Assembly (NCBI GenBank): GCA_036841525.1
Contig: DAITVZ010000007.1
Coordinates: 1 to 64,000, forward strand
Length of the DNA: 64,000 bases
Source: JAAYEA01 sp012689325
GTDB taxonomy: Bacteria; Chloroflexota; Anaerolineae; JAAYEA01
Direction of reading: 5' to 3'
Part shown: positions 42,275-51,004 of the stretch, piece after piece
Numbering within the stretch: the first letter of the stretch is position 1
How the letters are laid out: each line of letters opens with the position of its first letter
Position numbers and translations under genes: made by a program
The notes under the pieces: generated by a model
The model's database searches: none
Told to the model about the DNA's origin: nothing
What the model saw: the letters and a program-made list of their open reading frames with translations, nothing else

Positions 42275-43198
42275 ATGATCGAACTAGCCATCGCCACACA
42301 CGATCTCACGCGCCGCTTCGGGCGGGTCACCGCCGCGGACCGGGTCTCGCTGCAGGTGCCGCGGGGCACCGTGTACGGTTTCTTGGGCCCCAACGGGGCG
42401 GGCAAGACCACCACGATCCGGCTACTGCTGGGCCTGCTGCATGCCGACGCCGGCCGGGTCGAGATCCTGGGCCAGGACCTGCGGCGCTTTCGCCTGCCGC
42501 TGCTGCGCCGGGTCGGGGCGCTGGTGGAGACCCCCTCGCTCTATCCGCACCTGACCGGGCGCGAGAACCTGGAGGTGGTCCGGCGGCTTTCCGGCGGCGA
42601 TCCACAACAGATCGCCCGCGCGCTGAGCATCGTCACCCTGGAGGGGGCCGCGGACAGGCTGGTGGGGCACTATTCGCTGGGGATGAAGCAGCGGCTGGGA
42701 CTGGCCATGGCCCTGCTGAACGCGCCCGACCTGCTGATCCTGGACGAGCCGACCAATGGGCTCGACCCGGCGGGCATCCGCGAGATGCGCAACCTGATCT
42801 GCCAGTTGGCCCAAGAGGACGGACTGACCATCTTTTTGTCCAGCCACCTGCTGGCCGAGGTGGAGCAGATGGCCACCTATATTGGCATCATCAACGAGGG
42901 GCGGCTGCTCTTCCAGGGCAAGCTGGACGAGCTGCACGCGCAGATGGATCGTCACGTGGTGGTGGAGGTGGACCAGCCGCAAAAAGCCAAGCTGGTGCTG
43001 CAACAGAGCGGCTGGGCCATCCACCGCAACGGCGACCACCGGCTCACCATCGCGGCCAACGACCGATCCGACGTGTCCATGATCAACGCCAGGCTCCTGG
43101 AGGCCGGCATCAACGTCTATCGCCTGGACCTGGAGCAACCGACCCTGGAAGACATCTTTATGACCATGACCGAGCACACACGAGGAGAGAGGAAATGA
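42275..43198 (+). CDS. ABC transporter ATP-binding protein (BcrA-type)
   Basis: The 307-residue ATPase starts at the ATG at 42275 behind AAGGAGG. It has Walker A GPNGAGKTT, signature YSLGMKQRLGLA, Walker B LLILDEPTNGLD and the switch His in LSSHLLAEVEQ. The C-terminal extension of about 80 residues is typical of CcmA/BcrA-like exporters. It overlaps the permease gene by ATGA. It follows the two-component system but has a terminator between them. The substrate is probably a peptide antibiotic or lipid, which is known for the family but not shown here. Confidence 0.93.
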   Translation: MIELAIATHDLTRRFGRVTAADRVSLQVPRGTVYGFLGPNGAGKTTTIRLLLGLLHADAGRVEILGQDLRRFRLPLLRRVGALVETPSLYPHLTGRENLEVVRRLSGGDPQQIARALSIVTLEGAADRLVGHYSLGMKQRLGLAMALLNAPDLLILDEPTNGLDPAGIREMRNLICQLAQEDGLTIFLSSHLLAEVEQMATYIGIINEGRLLFQGKLDELHAQMDRHVVVEVDQPQKAKLVLQQSGWAIHRNGDHRLTIAANDRSDVSMINARLLEAGINVYRLDLEQPTLEDIFMTMTEHTRGERK

Positions 43199-43971
43199 TC
43201 GCGTTGCAGGCTGTTGCTACGGAATCGCTCAAGCTCAAGCGGACGCTGGCCTTTTGGCTGGCGCTATTGGCCCCGCTGCTGGTCGTCGCCTTGCAGGTCT
43301 TGATGGCCTACGACCGGACCCTCTATATCGCCGAGGGCGAAAACCCCTGGAGAATGTACGCGCAGGGGGCGCTGGTCATCTGGTCGCTGTTGATGCTGCC
43401 GCTCTTTGTGACCCTGGAGACGGCGCTGGTCGCCCAGTTGGAGCACGCCAACGGCGGGTGGAAGCTGCTCTATGCCCTGCCCGTGCCGCGCTGGTGCATC
43501 TATCTGGGCAAGCAGTTCGCCAGCATGGCGCTGTTGGCCCTGAGCTGGGCGATGCTGCTGGTCTGGGTGGTGCTGGGCGGCTGGCTGCTCAACCTCGTCA
43601 GGCCGGAGCTGCTGGGCGGCTGGCCCGTGCCCTGGAAGGACCTGCTGATCTGGGCATCCATGGCCTATCTCTGCTCCTGGCTGCTCATCTCGATCCACAC
43701 CTGGGTCGGCCTGCGGTTCAAGAGCTTTATCGTGGCGCTGGGCTTTGGCATCGCCATGACCGTCATCGGGGTGGTGGTGATCAACCACGAGCTTGCCAGC
43801 TATTACCCCTGGACCATGACCACCCTGGTGGCCAATGGCTTTATCGAGGGGGACACCATGCTCAACCTGGGGCGGGATATGCCCATCACTGAGCTCTTGT
43901 GCGGCGCGCTGGGCGGGGTGGCCGTGGCCCTGCTCGGCGGCTGGGATGTGAGCCGTCGGGAGGCGCTGTAG
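43195..43971 (+). CDS. ABC-2 type permease
   Basis: The 258-residue membrane protein has six hydrophobic segments. The N-terminus (ALQAVATESLKLKRTLAFWL) is the usual amphipathic helix and first transmembrane segment of BcrB/LanG-type permeases. It also has QLEHANGGWKLLYALPVPRW, the conserved cytoplasmic loop that contacts the ATPase. It pairs with the overlapping ATPase gene. No terminator was found after it; the sequence to 44067 has no gene that I can support. Confidence 0.9.
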   Translation: MIALQAVATESLKLKRTLAFWLALLAPLLVVALQVLMAYDRTLYIAEGENPWRMYAQGALVIWSLLMLPLFVTLETALVAQLEHANGGWKLLYALPVPRWCIYLGKQFASMALLALSWAMLLVWVVLGGWLLNLVRPELLGGWPVPWKDLLIWASMAYLCSWLLISIHTWVGLRFKSFIVALGFGIAMTVIGVVVINHELASYYPWTMTTLVANGFIEGDTMLNLGRDMPITELLCGALGGVAVALLGGWDVSRREAL

Positions 43972-44067
43972 GCCGTCCCTGTCCAGGCTTCCGGTCCCGC
44001 ATCGGCCGTGCCCCTGCCGGCTCCGTGGCGCGTCCGAATCGGCGCGCCGCGAGTCGGCGGGGGCGCG

Positions 44068-44757
44068 TCATTGCCTGCGGATTGCTGGGGTCGGGCTGGA
44101 CGAACGCGGATCGAAGACGATCCCTGCCCCCATCCAGGGGTCGTACCACCGGGCGTTGTAATCATACAACCCCAGGGCGCTGTCGTAACGCTGGCCGGTG
44201 AAGAGCCGGTCCGTGGGCACGGCACCGGACTGGTACCCGATCTCCCCCCAGGGCCGGTAGCGTATCTCGCTCTCGATGTTGGTCCCCGCGGCGTTCACCA
44301 CCACCGAGGTGCTCCCCAGGTGGTCTGTCAGCAGCCAATAGAGCGCGCCATCCTGGCGCATGGCCCCCCGTCTGCGGGGCGCCCGCTGGCCCGCATGGTA
44401 ATAATACTTGGTGACCACACCCCCCGTCTTTTCGTAATACCCCCCGATGCGGATGGTCGTGGTGACGCCCACGGTGGCCTTGACCCGGTTGCCATCGCCG
44501 TCATAGGTAAAGGTGGCCGAAACAACCCCCGAGACGCTCTCCAGTCGGTTGGCTTCATCGTACACGTATGTCCAGGTGGGGCCGCCCGGCAAGCTCCGCG
44601 TGATCATGTTGCCGTTGGCGTCGTAATCGTAGGTGTTCACATAGTTGCGCGAGCCGGCAACGATCGCCCCCTCGACATTGCCCACCGGCGGCGTGTTCTG
44701 GCCCGTGAACGTGATCAACTGCGTGACTCCCAGCCCCGTCCCGTTTTCGTAGAGGGT
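44068..44757 (-). pseudogene. C-terminal remnant of an RHS/YD-repeat protein
   Basis: An open frame from 44757 (just after a TAG at 44758-44760) contains YD repeats (YDYDANGNMITRSL, YVYDEANRLES, FTYDGDGNRV). It then has the RHS core YWLLTDHLGSTSVVV, RYRPWGEIGYQSG and RYDSALGLYDYNARWYDPWMG. The usual continuation after the core (RFxQPDxIVP) is lost and the frame ends 20 residues later. The thousands of residues that normally precede the core are absent, and no signal peptide is present. The first ATG is internal (44718). It is best explained as debris of a large surface or toxin-delivery protein. The rest of 43972-44916 shows nothing further. Confidence 0.8.
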
Positions 44758-44916
44758 CTACCTCGCGTGGGTCCCCGTCAGGTCGTAGGGGCGTGCTGCT
44801 TGTACACGTTCACAGTGCTGCCGCCTTGGCCATGCGGTCGCCTGCGATGGGCGGTGGGGAACCCGCTCAGTATCTCACAACACATTATGACGCAGGTTGA
44901 GGCCCATGTCAAGCGC

Positions 44917-44953
44917 AAAAAAAGCCCGCCGGAGATGCGGGTCTCCGGCGGGC
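44917..44953 (-). terminator. Terminator of the enolase operon
   Basis: A perfect 12-bp stem (44924-44935 / 44942-44953) reads into seven T residues on the minus strand (AAAAAAA at 44917-44923), 30 bp after the eno stop. Confidence 0.9.
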
Positions 44954-44982
44954 CGTGTCCATAACGAGCGATCGAGCGGCGT

Positions 44983-46269
44983 TTACCGCTTGATGTTGTA
45001 GAACGCCTTCATCCCTGGATAGACGGCGTTATCGCCCAGCGTGTCCTCGATGCGCAGCAACTGGTTGTACTTGGCGATGCGGTCGCTGCGGCAGGGCGCG
45101 CCGGTCTTGATCTGGCCGGCGTTCAGGGCCACCACCAGGTCGGCGATGGTGGAATCCTCGGACTCGCCGCTGCGGTGGCTGACCACGGCGGTCCAGCCCG
45201 CGCGCTGGCTCATGGTCACCGCGGCGATGGACTCGGTGAGGGTGCCGATCTGGTTGACCTTGCAGAGCAGCGCGTTGGCGGCCTTGAGCTCGATGGCCTT
45301 CTGGATGCGCTCCACGTTGGTCACCAGCAGGTCGTCGCCCACGATCTGCACGCGGTCGCCGATGCGCTTGCGCAAGAGCACCCAGTTCTCCCAATCGTCC
45401 TCGGCCAAGCCGTCTTCCAGCGAGATGATGGGGTACTTGGACACCCAGTCGGCATAGAACTCGACCATCTCGGCGCCGGTGAGGTTGCGGCCCTCTTTCT
45501 TGAGCTTGTAGACGCCATCCTCGTACAGCTCGGTGGCTGCCGGATCCAGGGCGATGAACATGTCCTGGCCGGGTTTGTAGCCCGCCTTTTCGATGGCCTG
45601 CAGGATGACCTCGATGGCCTCGGCGTTGGAGCCCAGGGAGGGGGCAAAGCCGCCCTCGTCGCCGATGCCGGTGTTGTAGCCCTTGCTGCCCAGCACCTTT
45701 TTCAGGCTGTGGTAGGTCTCGGCGCACCAGCGCAGCGCCTCGCGAAAGCTGGGCGCGCCCACGGGCATCACCATGAATTCTTGCAGGTCGGTGCTATTCT
45801 CGGCGTGCTTGCCGCCGTTGAGGATGTTCATCATCGGCACCGGCAACATGCGCCCGGAGACGCCGCCCAGGTAACGGAACAGCGGGACTTCCAGGGCCTC
45901 CGCCGCCGCCCGGGCCACGGCCAGCGACACGCCCAGGATGGCGTTGGCGCCCAGCGAGCCCTTGTTCGGCGTCCCGTCCAGGTTGATCAGGAATTCGTCA
46001 ATGCCCACCTGATCCAGCGCGTCCCACCCGACCAGCTCGGCGGCGATGGTGTTGTTGACGTTCTCCACGGCCTGGAGCACGCCCTTGCCGCCATAGCGGC
46101 CCTTGTCGTTATCGCGCAGCTCGACGGCCTCGTGGGCGCCGGTGGAGGCGCCGGAGGGGACGATGGCGCGACCCAGGGCGCCGCTGGCCAACTGGACCTC
46201 CACCTCGACGGTGGGGTTGCCGCGCGAATCCAGAACCTCGCGGCCGATGATGTCGATAATCTCTGTCAT
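44983..46269 (-). CDS. eno: Enolase
   Basis: A 428-residue enolase of standard length that interconverts 2-phosphoglycerate and phosphoenolpyruvate. It has the N-terminal IIGREVLDSRGNPTVEVEV, the metal and catalytic residues in GDEGGFAPSL, ISLEDGLAEDDW and VGDDLLVTN, the active-site Lys in LCKVNQIGTLTE and the signature SHRSGESEDSTIADL. All expected residues are visible. It is the last gene of the acetate-CoA ligase operon, 3 bp after the DRTGG-protein gene, and ends at a strong terminator. Coupling eno with an acetate-forming ligase is unusual and suggests joint control of the energy-yielding end of glycolysis. Confidence 0.98.
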   Translation of the reverse strand: MTEIIDIIGREVLDSRGNPTVEVEVQLASGALGRAIVPSGASTGAHEAVELRDNDKGRYGGKGVLQAVENVNNTIAAELVGWDALDQVGIDEFLINLDGTPNKGSLGANAILGVSLAVARAAAEALEVPLFRYLGGVSGRMLPVPMMNILNGGKHAENSTDLQEFMVMPVGAPSFREALRWCAETYHSLKKVLGSKGYNTGIGDEGGFAPSLGSNAEAIEVILQAIEKAGYKPGQDMFIALDPAATELYEDGVYKLKKEGRNLTGAEMVEFYADWVSKYPIISLEDGLAEDDWENWVLLRKRIGDRVQIVGDDLLVTNVERIQKAIELKAANALLCKVNQIGTLTESIAAVTMSQRAGWTAVVSHRSGESEDSTIADLVVALNAGQIKTGAPCRSDRIAKYNQLLRIEDTLGDNAVYPGMKAFYNIKR

Positions 46270-46272
46270 GCT

Positions 46273-47367
46273 CTACTCCTTGCAGGTATTCGTGGCGCTG
46301 CCCTTGGGCTTGATGCCCAGGCCATCATAGAGCGCCGCAAAGTTGAATTTCTCGGCCAGGATGGCCTCGAAGCGGACGTGCTTCTTGCGCAGTTGGAAGC
46401 GGGCCTTGTCAAAGAACTCTTCCACCACCTGCATCGCCGTCATGGTGTCCTGCTTCACCAGCACCATGGGCACGCCCAGCTCGGAAGCCCGGCTCAGCAC
46501 GATGGGGCTGGGCTGCAGGTTGCCGGTCAGGATGATGCACTTGGTGGAGGTCTCCAGCGCGGCCAACTGGATATCCGGCCGGTCGCCGCCGGTGATGACC
46601 ACCTTGTTGGGCTTGCTGCGGAAGAAGCGCAGGGCCGACTCGACGCTCATGGCGCCGACCATCACGTTCTCCACCAGCTCGTCCACATGGGACTCGGCGC
46701 AGAGGATCTCGCCGCCCAGCGAGTTGGCCAGCTCCATCACGCTGACGGAGAGCAACATCGGCTCGTTCGCCAGCACGCCCAGCACCGGCACGCACTTTTT
46801 CTCCAGGAAGGGCACGATGACTTCCTGGACGAAGGACATCTGGCTGCTGGGCACCATGTTGAGCACGCAGCCGACCAGGCGGTCGCCCAGCCGCTTCTTG
46901 GCCGCGAGGATGCTATCGACCACCAAGTCGGAATCGTACTTGGCGATCAACAGCACGTGGGCGCTCAACAGCTCGGCCACCTCGGTCGCGGAAAGGTCGA
47001 TCAGGCTCCCCTCATCCAGGTCGCCGCCCTCCAGGACCATCACATCCTTGCCCTGGCTGATCTGGTTGAAAGCGGCCTTGAGATCCTTCCTATAATCCTT
47101 GCCCATCCCGCGCAACACCGCTTCCACGTTGCTGCTATCCATCAGTACGGGGGCCATCAGGTCCAGCGGGTCGCTGACGTTGAGCAGGCGCCGAATCAGC
47201 TCGGCGTCTTCCGCGACCACCTGGCCCGCGATGCGGCGAACCTCGGTGCTCAGAGGCTTCATATAGCCAATGGTCAGCCCATCCTGTTGAAACCGCTTGC
47301 CCAAGCCAGCGCAAAAGGCGCTCTTGCCCGCCGCTTTGGCCTGGGAGACGATGTACAATGCCTTCAT
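46273..47367 (-). CDS. Phosphotransacetylase-like protein: AAA/BioD-like domain plus DRTGG domain
   Basis: The 364-residue protein starts at the ATG at 47367 with AGGAGG upstream. An N-terminal P-loop domain similar to dethiobiotin synthetase (MKALYIVSQAKAAGKSAFCAGL, VMVLEGGD) is followed by a middle DRTGG domain (GGEILCAESHVDELVENVMVGAMSVESAL ... VVITGGDRPDIQLAAL). This is the arrangement at the N-terminus of long Pta proteins, but the catalytic acetyltransferase domain is absent. It would be a nucleotide-sensing regulator rather than an enzyme, although this is inference. It sits between the ADP-forming acetate-CoA ligase and enolase genes. Confidence 0.85.
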   Translation of the reverse strand: MKALYIVSQAKAAGKSAFCAGLGKRFQQDGLTIGYMKPLSTEVRRIAGQVVAEDAELIRRLLNVSDPLDLMAPVLMDSSNVEAVLRGMGKDYRKDLKAAFNQISQGKDVMVLEGGDLDEGSLIDLSATEVAELLSAHVLLIAKYDSDLVVDSILAAKKRLGDRLVGCVLNMVPSSQMSFVQEVIVPFLEKKCVPVLGVLANEPMLLSVSVMELANSLGGEILCAESHVDELVENVMVGAMSVESALRFFRSKPNKVVITGGDRPDIQLAALETSTKCIILTGNLQPSPIVLSRASELGVPMVLVKQDTMTAMQVVEEFFDKARFQLRKKHVRFEAILAEKFNFAALYDGLGIKPKGSATNTCKE

Positions 47368-47383
47368 GGGGGTTCCTCCTTTG

Positions 47384-49480
47384 TCAGGCACTCAAGACGA
47401 AACGCATGTCCACTGATATGGCGCCCGCGCCGGCTTCCTTGACCAGGAGCGGGTTGATATCCATTTCCACGATCTCGGGGAAATCGGTGACCAACTGCGC
47501 GACACGGAGGACGCAATCCACGATGCCATCTATGTCAGAGGGCTTTTGCCCGCGCACACCACGCAACAGGGCATAGGTCTTGATCTCGGAGACCATCTTG
47601 CGCGCCTCTTCGGCCGAGATCAACGGGATTCGGAAGGTCACATCCTTGAGCACTTCGACATAGATGCCACCCAATCCGAACATCAGCAGCGGGCCAAACT
47701 GCGGATCGCGGTTGACGCCGATGATGACCTCCTTTCCGCCGGTGACCATCTCTTGCACCAAAACGCCCCAAATCTCCGCATCCGGCATATACCGGTGCGC
47801 CCGATAGAGCAGGATGTCGAACACGTCGCGGACCTGATCATCGTCGCGGACGTTGACGCGCACGCCGCCCATATCCGACTTGTGCAGGATATCCGGCGAG
47901 GCGATCTTCATCACCACCGGGTAGCCGATGGAGCGGGCGTACTGGACCGCCTCTTCGGCGTTCCGCGCCAGCTCGGACCTGGGGATACGGATGCCGTAGG
48001 CTTCCATGATATCGCGAGCCTCGGCGTCGCCCAGGGTGACGCGGCCGTCGGCGCGGGCCTTGGCAAAGATATCGCGCACGCGCTCCTTGTCCACATCAAA
48101 GACCTTGAACTCGGGCTCGGGCTGTTGCGTCCACAGGTAATGGTCGTACATGAACCGCATGGCCCCCACCGCCCGCTCGGGAAAGAGGTAGGCGGGAACC
48201 TGGTTGCTGTTGAGGATCTTGATCCCGGCGCGGACCTTGGCCTCGCCCATGAACACGGCCAGCACGGGCTTGTTGTTGTACTGGCGAGCGATCTCGCCGA
48301 CCACCGTGGCCGTCTCCTCGATCTGGGTTTTGAGCTGAGGGGTGAGGATCAGCAGCACGCCATCCACGTTGGCGTCCTTGAGCGCCGCATCCAGGGCCAC
48401 CGCGTAGCGATCGGCAAAGGCATCGCCCAAGACGTCGATGGGGTTGTGGGTGTTGGCCGCGGGAGGCAGCTTTTCCTGCAACAGGCTGACGGTCTTGTCC
48501 TCCAGCGTGGCCATGCGCAGCCCGCAAGATTCCAGCGCGTCGGTGGCCATGATGCCGGGGCCGCCGGCGTTAGTGACCACAGCGATGTTCGGCCCCTTCA
48601 GCGCCGGCTGATAGGCGAAGGCGATAGAGGCATCGAACAGCTCTTGCACCGAATCCGCGCGGAGGACGCCCGACTGGCGGAAAGCGGCTTCGTAAGATTG
48701 CTCGGACCCGGCCAGGGAGCCGGTGTGGGAGGAGACGGCGCGCGAACCGGCCGCGGTCTTGCCCGACTTGACGGCGATGATTGGCTTTTTCTTGCTAACG
48801 CGGCGCGCGACGCGCATGAACTCCTGGCCGGAGGGCAGCCCTTCCATGTAGCCCAGGATGACGCGCGTGTTGGGGTCCTCTTCCCAGGCCGCCAGCAGGT
48901 CGATCTCGCTGACGTCGGCCTTGTTGCCCAGGCTGACAAAGCTGGAAAACCCGACTTCCTCCGCCAGGGCCCAGTCCAGCACCGCCGAGCCCAGGGCGCC
49001 GGATTGGGACATGAAGGCGACCGAGCCTTTCGCCGGCATATTGGGCGCGAAGGAGGCATTGAGGCCGGAGGCGGTATTGATGATGCCGAGGCAGTTGGGG
49101 CCAACGAGCCGGATGCCGTACTGCTTGGCGATCGCCACCAGCTCTTTTTCCAGTTGCGCGCCTTCCTGGCCCGCCTCGCGGAAACCGGCGCTGATGATAA
49201 TCGCGCCCTTGACGCCCTTTTCGCCGCACTCTTTGAGCACCGGAGCAACAAAACGGCCCGGGATCACGATCAGGACCGTATCGATCGGGCCGGGCACGTC
49301 GGATACACTGGCGTAGCTTTTGAGGCCGAGGATGTCCTCCGCCTTGGGGTTAATCGGGTAAATCTTGCCTTGGTAGCCATCGTGAATGAGGTTGTTCAGG
49401 ATCGCGTAGCCCAGCTTGGTCTCATCGCGCGAGGCTCCAACCAGGGCCACGGACTGGGGGTTGAAGAACATGTCGAGCAT
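47384..49480 (-). CDS. Acetate-CoA ligase (ADP-forming), fused alpha and beta subunits
   Basis: The 698-residue protein starts at the ATG at 49480 (MLDMFFNPQSVALVGAS). The alpha part has the CoA-binding Rossmann domain and the ligase domain with phospho-His252 (AVSSHTGSLAG). The beta part is an ATP-grasp domain (ILLYRAHRYMPDAEIWGVLVQEMV, GPLLMFGLGGIYVEVLKDV). The enzyme makes acetate and ATP from acetyl-CoA, ADP and phosphate, a substrate-level phosphorylation step in fermenting archaea and some bacteria. It leads an operon with the DRTGG protein and enolase and has a good promoter 30-60 bp upstream. Confidence 0.94.
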   Translation of the reverse strand: MLDMFFNPQSVALVGASRDETKLGYAILNNLIHDGYQGKIYPINPKAEDILGLKSYASVSDVPGPIDTVLIVIPGRFVAPVLKECGEKGVKGAIIISAGFREAGQEGAQLEKELVAIAKQYGIRLVGPNCLGIINTASGLNASFAPNMPAKGSVAFMSQSGALGSAVLDWALAEEVGFSSFVSLGNKADVSEIDLLAAWEEDPNTRVILGYMEGLPSGQEFMRVARRVSKKKPIIAVKSGKTAAGSRAVSSHTGSLAGSEQSYEAAFRQSGVLRADSVQELFDASIAFAYQPALKGPNIAVVTNAGGPGIMATDALESCGLRMATLEDKTVSLLQEKLPPAANTHNPIDVLGDAFADRYAVALDAALKDANVDGVLLILTPQLKTQIEETATVVGEIARQYNNKPVLAVFMGEAKVRAGIKILNSNQVPAYLFPERAVGAMRFMYDHYLWTQQPEPEFKVFDVDKERVRDIFAKARADGRVTLGDAEARDIMEAYGIRIPRSELARNAEEAVQYARSIGYPVVMKIASPDILHKSDMGGVRVNVRDDDQVRDVFDILLYRAHRYMPDAEIWGVLVQEMVTGGKEVIIGVNRDPQFGPLLMFGLGGIYVEVLKDVTFRIPLISAEEARKMVSEIKTYALLRGVRGQKPSDIDGIVDCVLRVAQLVTDFPEIVEMDINPLLVKEAGAGAISVDMRFVLSA

Positions 49481-49515
49481 TACCAATCTCCTACCGACCA
49501 TGATATTGACACCCC

Positions 49516-49544
49516 ATTCTACCCCAAAAGCGGCCAAATATCAA
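49516..49544 (-). promoter_or_regulatory. Promoter of the acetate-CoA ligase operon
   Basis: On the minus strand TTGATA (49539-49544) and TAGAAT (49516-49521) are 17 bp apart, 36 nt before the ATG at 49480. Confidence 0.65.
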
Positions 49545-49735
49545 ATGAATCGCGAGTTGGGAAACACCCTCACGCATCGATAGTTGCGGCTGTCTCGCCC
49601 GAGTATCGCATAACCCGGGCCGGTTGGCGAGGCGCTGATATGTTGCGACGTTCCCTTGGGGCAGCAAGACGAAAATCGAACTGGCCCGCCGCAGGGTAGA
49701 CAAGCACCTCCGCCGGACGGCAGGTCGTGGAGCAA

Positions 49736-49764
49736 TTGCACGTTCCGGCCAAAGGTGCTAGAAT
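49736..49764 (+). promoter_or_regulatory. Promoter of the site-2 protease gene
   Basis: TTGCAC (49736-49741) and TAGAAT (49759-49764) are 17 bp apart. A start near 49771 supports the TTG initiation codon at 49848. The 367 bp between the divergent genes contain only these two promoters. Confidence 0.55.
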
Positions 49765-49847
49765 CCCTGGAAGCAAAGCAGGGATTCGCGAGCGGCTCGA
49801 CAGCCCCGACCGGCGCCGCTCGAGTCATCTGGGGAGGAGCGGCTGTT

Positions 49848-50948
49848 TTGGACACGCGCGAGACCTATCCCGCCGGGGAGCTTGGGGCGCACCTCGCCCA
49901 GGCCATCGCGGACGTCTTCGAGCTACACGACATCACCACCGGTTTCCCGCGGGATGGATTCGTGCGCCTGCGCGGGAGCCTGCGTCTTTCCGCCCGGGAG
50001 GCTTATGACCTGATCGGCCCCCGCTTTCGCCAGCTTGGCTATACGGCCCTTTTGCGCCAGGAGGCGGGCGAGCAGGTCATCCTGGCCGAGCCGGGCGTGC
50101 CCCAAGTGCGGCGGCTCAACCCCATGGTCAACCTCGTCCTCTTTGTGCTTACCGTGGCTTCGGTGATCTTTGCCGGGCTCTTTTTCGTCGCGCCGGTGCA
50201 AGCGTGGACCTGGGAGCAGATCTGGCCGGGCCTCGCCTTCGCGGCCAGCCTCATGGCGATCTTGGTCGCGCACGAGATGGGCCATTACCTGGTGGCGCGG
50301 CGCGTCGGCGTGAATATCAGCCTGCCCTACTTTATCCCCTTGCCGATCAACTTTTTCGGCACCATGGGCGCGGCCGAGTTGATGCAGGGGCGCCCGCGGG
50401 ACCGCCGGGCCTTGCTGGCGGTGGGGTCGGCTGGCCCCCTGGCCGGGATCATCCTGGCGGTGCCCATCCTGATCGTGGGCCTGGTCCTTTCCGAGGTCGG
50501 CCCCATCCCGCAGGGGGTGCCCCTGGCCGTGGAAGGCAACTCACTGCTCTATCTCGCGCTGAAATACCTGCTCTTTGGCCGCATCCTGCCCGGCGGCGGC
50601 TATGACGTGTTTATTCATCCCATGGCCTTCGCCGGCTGGGGCGGGCTGTTGGTGACCGCGCTCAACCTGATCCCGGTGGGCCAGTTGGACGGCGGGCATA
50701 TCATCTATGCCCTCTTGGGCAAGCGCGTGAGCTGGCTGGTCTGGCCGATCCTCGTCGCCCTGATCATCCTGGGCATCTGGTGGTGGCCCTGGTACCTTTG
50801 GGCGGCGATGCTCTTTTTCCTGGGACGCGTATATGCTGAACCGCTGGATGACCTCTCGCCCCTGACCCGCGGCGAGCGCGCCCTGGGCATCCTGATGCTG
50901 GCGATATTGATCCTCGTGTTTGTCCCCGTGCCCTTCCGCATCGGTTAG
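49848..50948 (+). CDS. Site-2 protease family (M50) membrane metalloprotease
   Basis: About 366 residues, from the TTG at 49848 with GGGGAGGAG upstream; earlier in-frame starts lie before the promoter. A soluble N-terminal domain (about 1-88) is followed by several membrane helices with the zinc motif AHEMGHYLVARRVGV (His142, Glu143, His146) and the second zinc ligand region NLIPVGQLDGGHI. A conserved PYFIPLPINFFGTMGA lies between them. The N-terminal domain and the FGTMGAAE motif resemble the EGY1/YUP8-like branch known from plants and cyanobacteria. It cuts membrane proteins inside the bilayer. It is 56 bp upstream of a secreted subtilase. Confidence 0.92.
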   Translation: MDTRETYPAGELGAHLAQAIADVFELHDITTGFPRDGFVRLRGSLRLSAREAYDLIGPRFRQLGYTALLRQEAGEQVILAEPGVPQVRRLNPMVNLVLFVLTVASVIFAGLFFVAPVQAWTWEQIWPGLAFAASLMAILVAHEMGHYLVARRVGVNISLPYFIPLPINFFGTMGAAELMQGRPRDRRALLAVGSAGPLAGIILAVPILIVGLVLSEVGPIPQGVPLAVEGNSLLYLALKYLLFGRILPGGGYDVFIHPMAFAGWGGLLVTALNLIPVGQLDGGHIIYALLGKRVSWLVWPILVALIILGIWWWPWYLWAAMLFFLGRVYAEPLDDLSPLTRGERALGILMLAILILVFVPVPFRIG

Positions 50949-51004
50949 GCCCACTCCAAACGCGCACGAACACGAGCTTGACGCATGGGAAAGGAAACTG
51001 GCAA

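Noticed and set aside
45175..47442. 755-codon open frame on the plus strand opposite eno and the DRTGG-protein gene
   Set aside because: It is a by-product of high GC codon use in the real minus-strand genes: its translation is rich in His, Gln, Gly and Arg with no recognisable domain, and it has no ribosome site.
47546..49699. 717-codon open frame opposite the acetate-CoA ligase gene
   Set aside because: Same antisense effect; low-complexity translation and no start signal. The minus-strand gene has clear domains.
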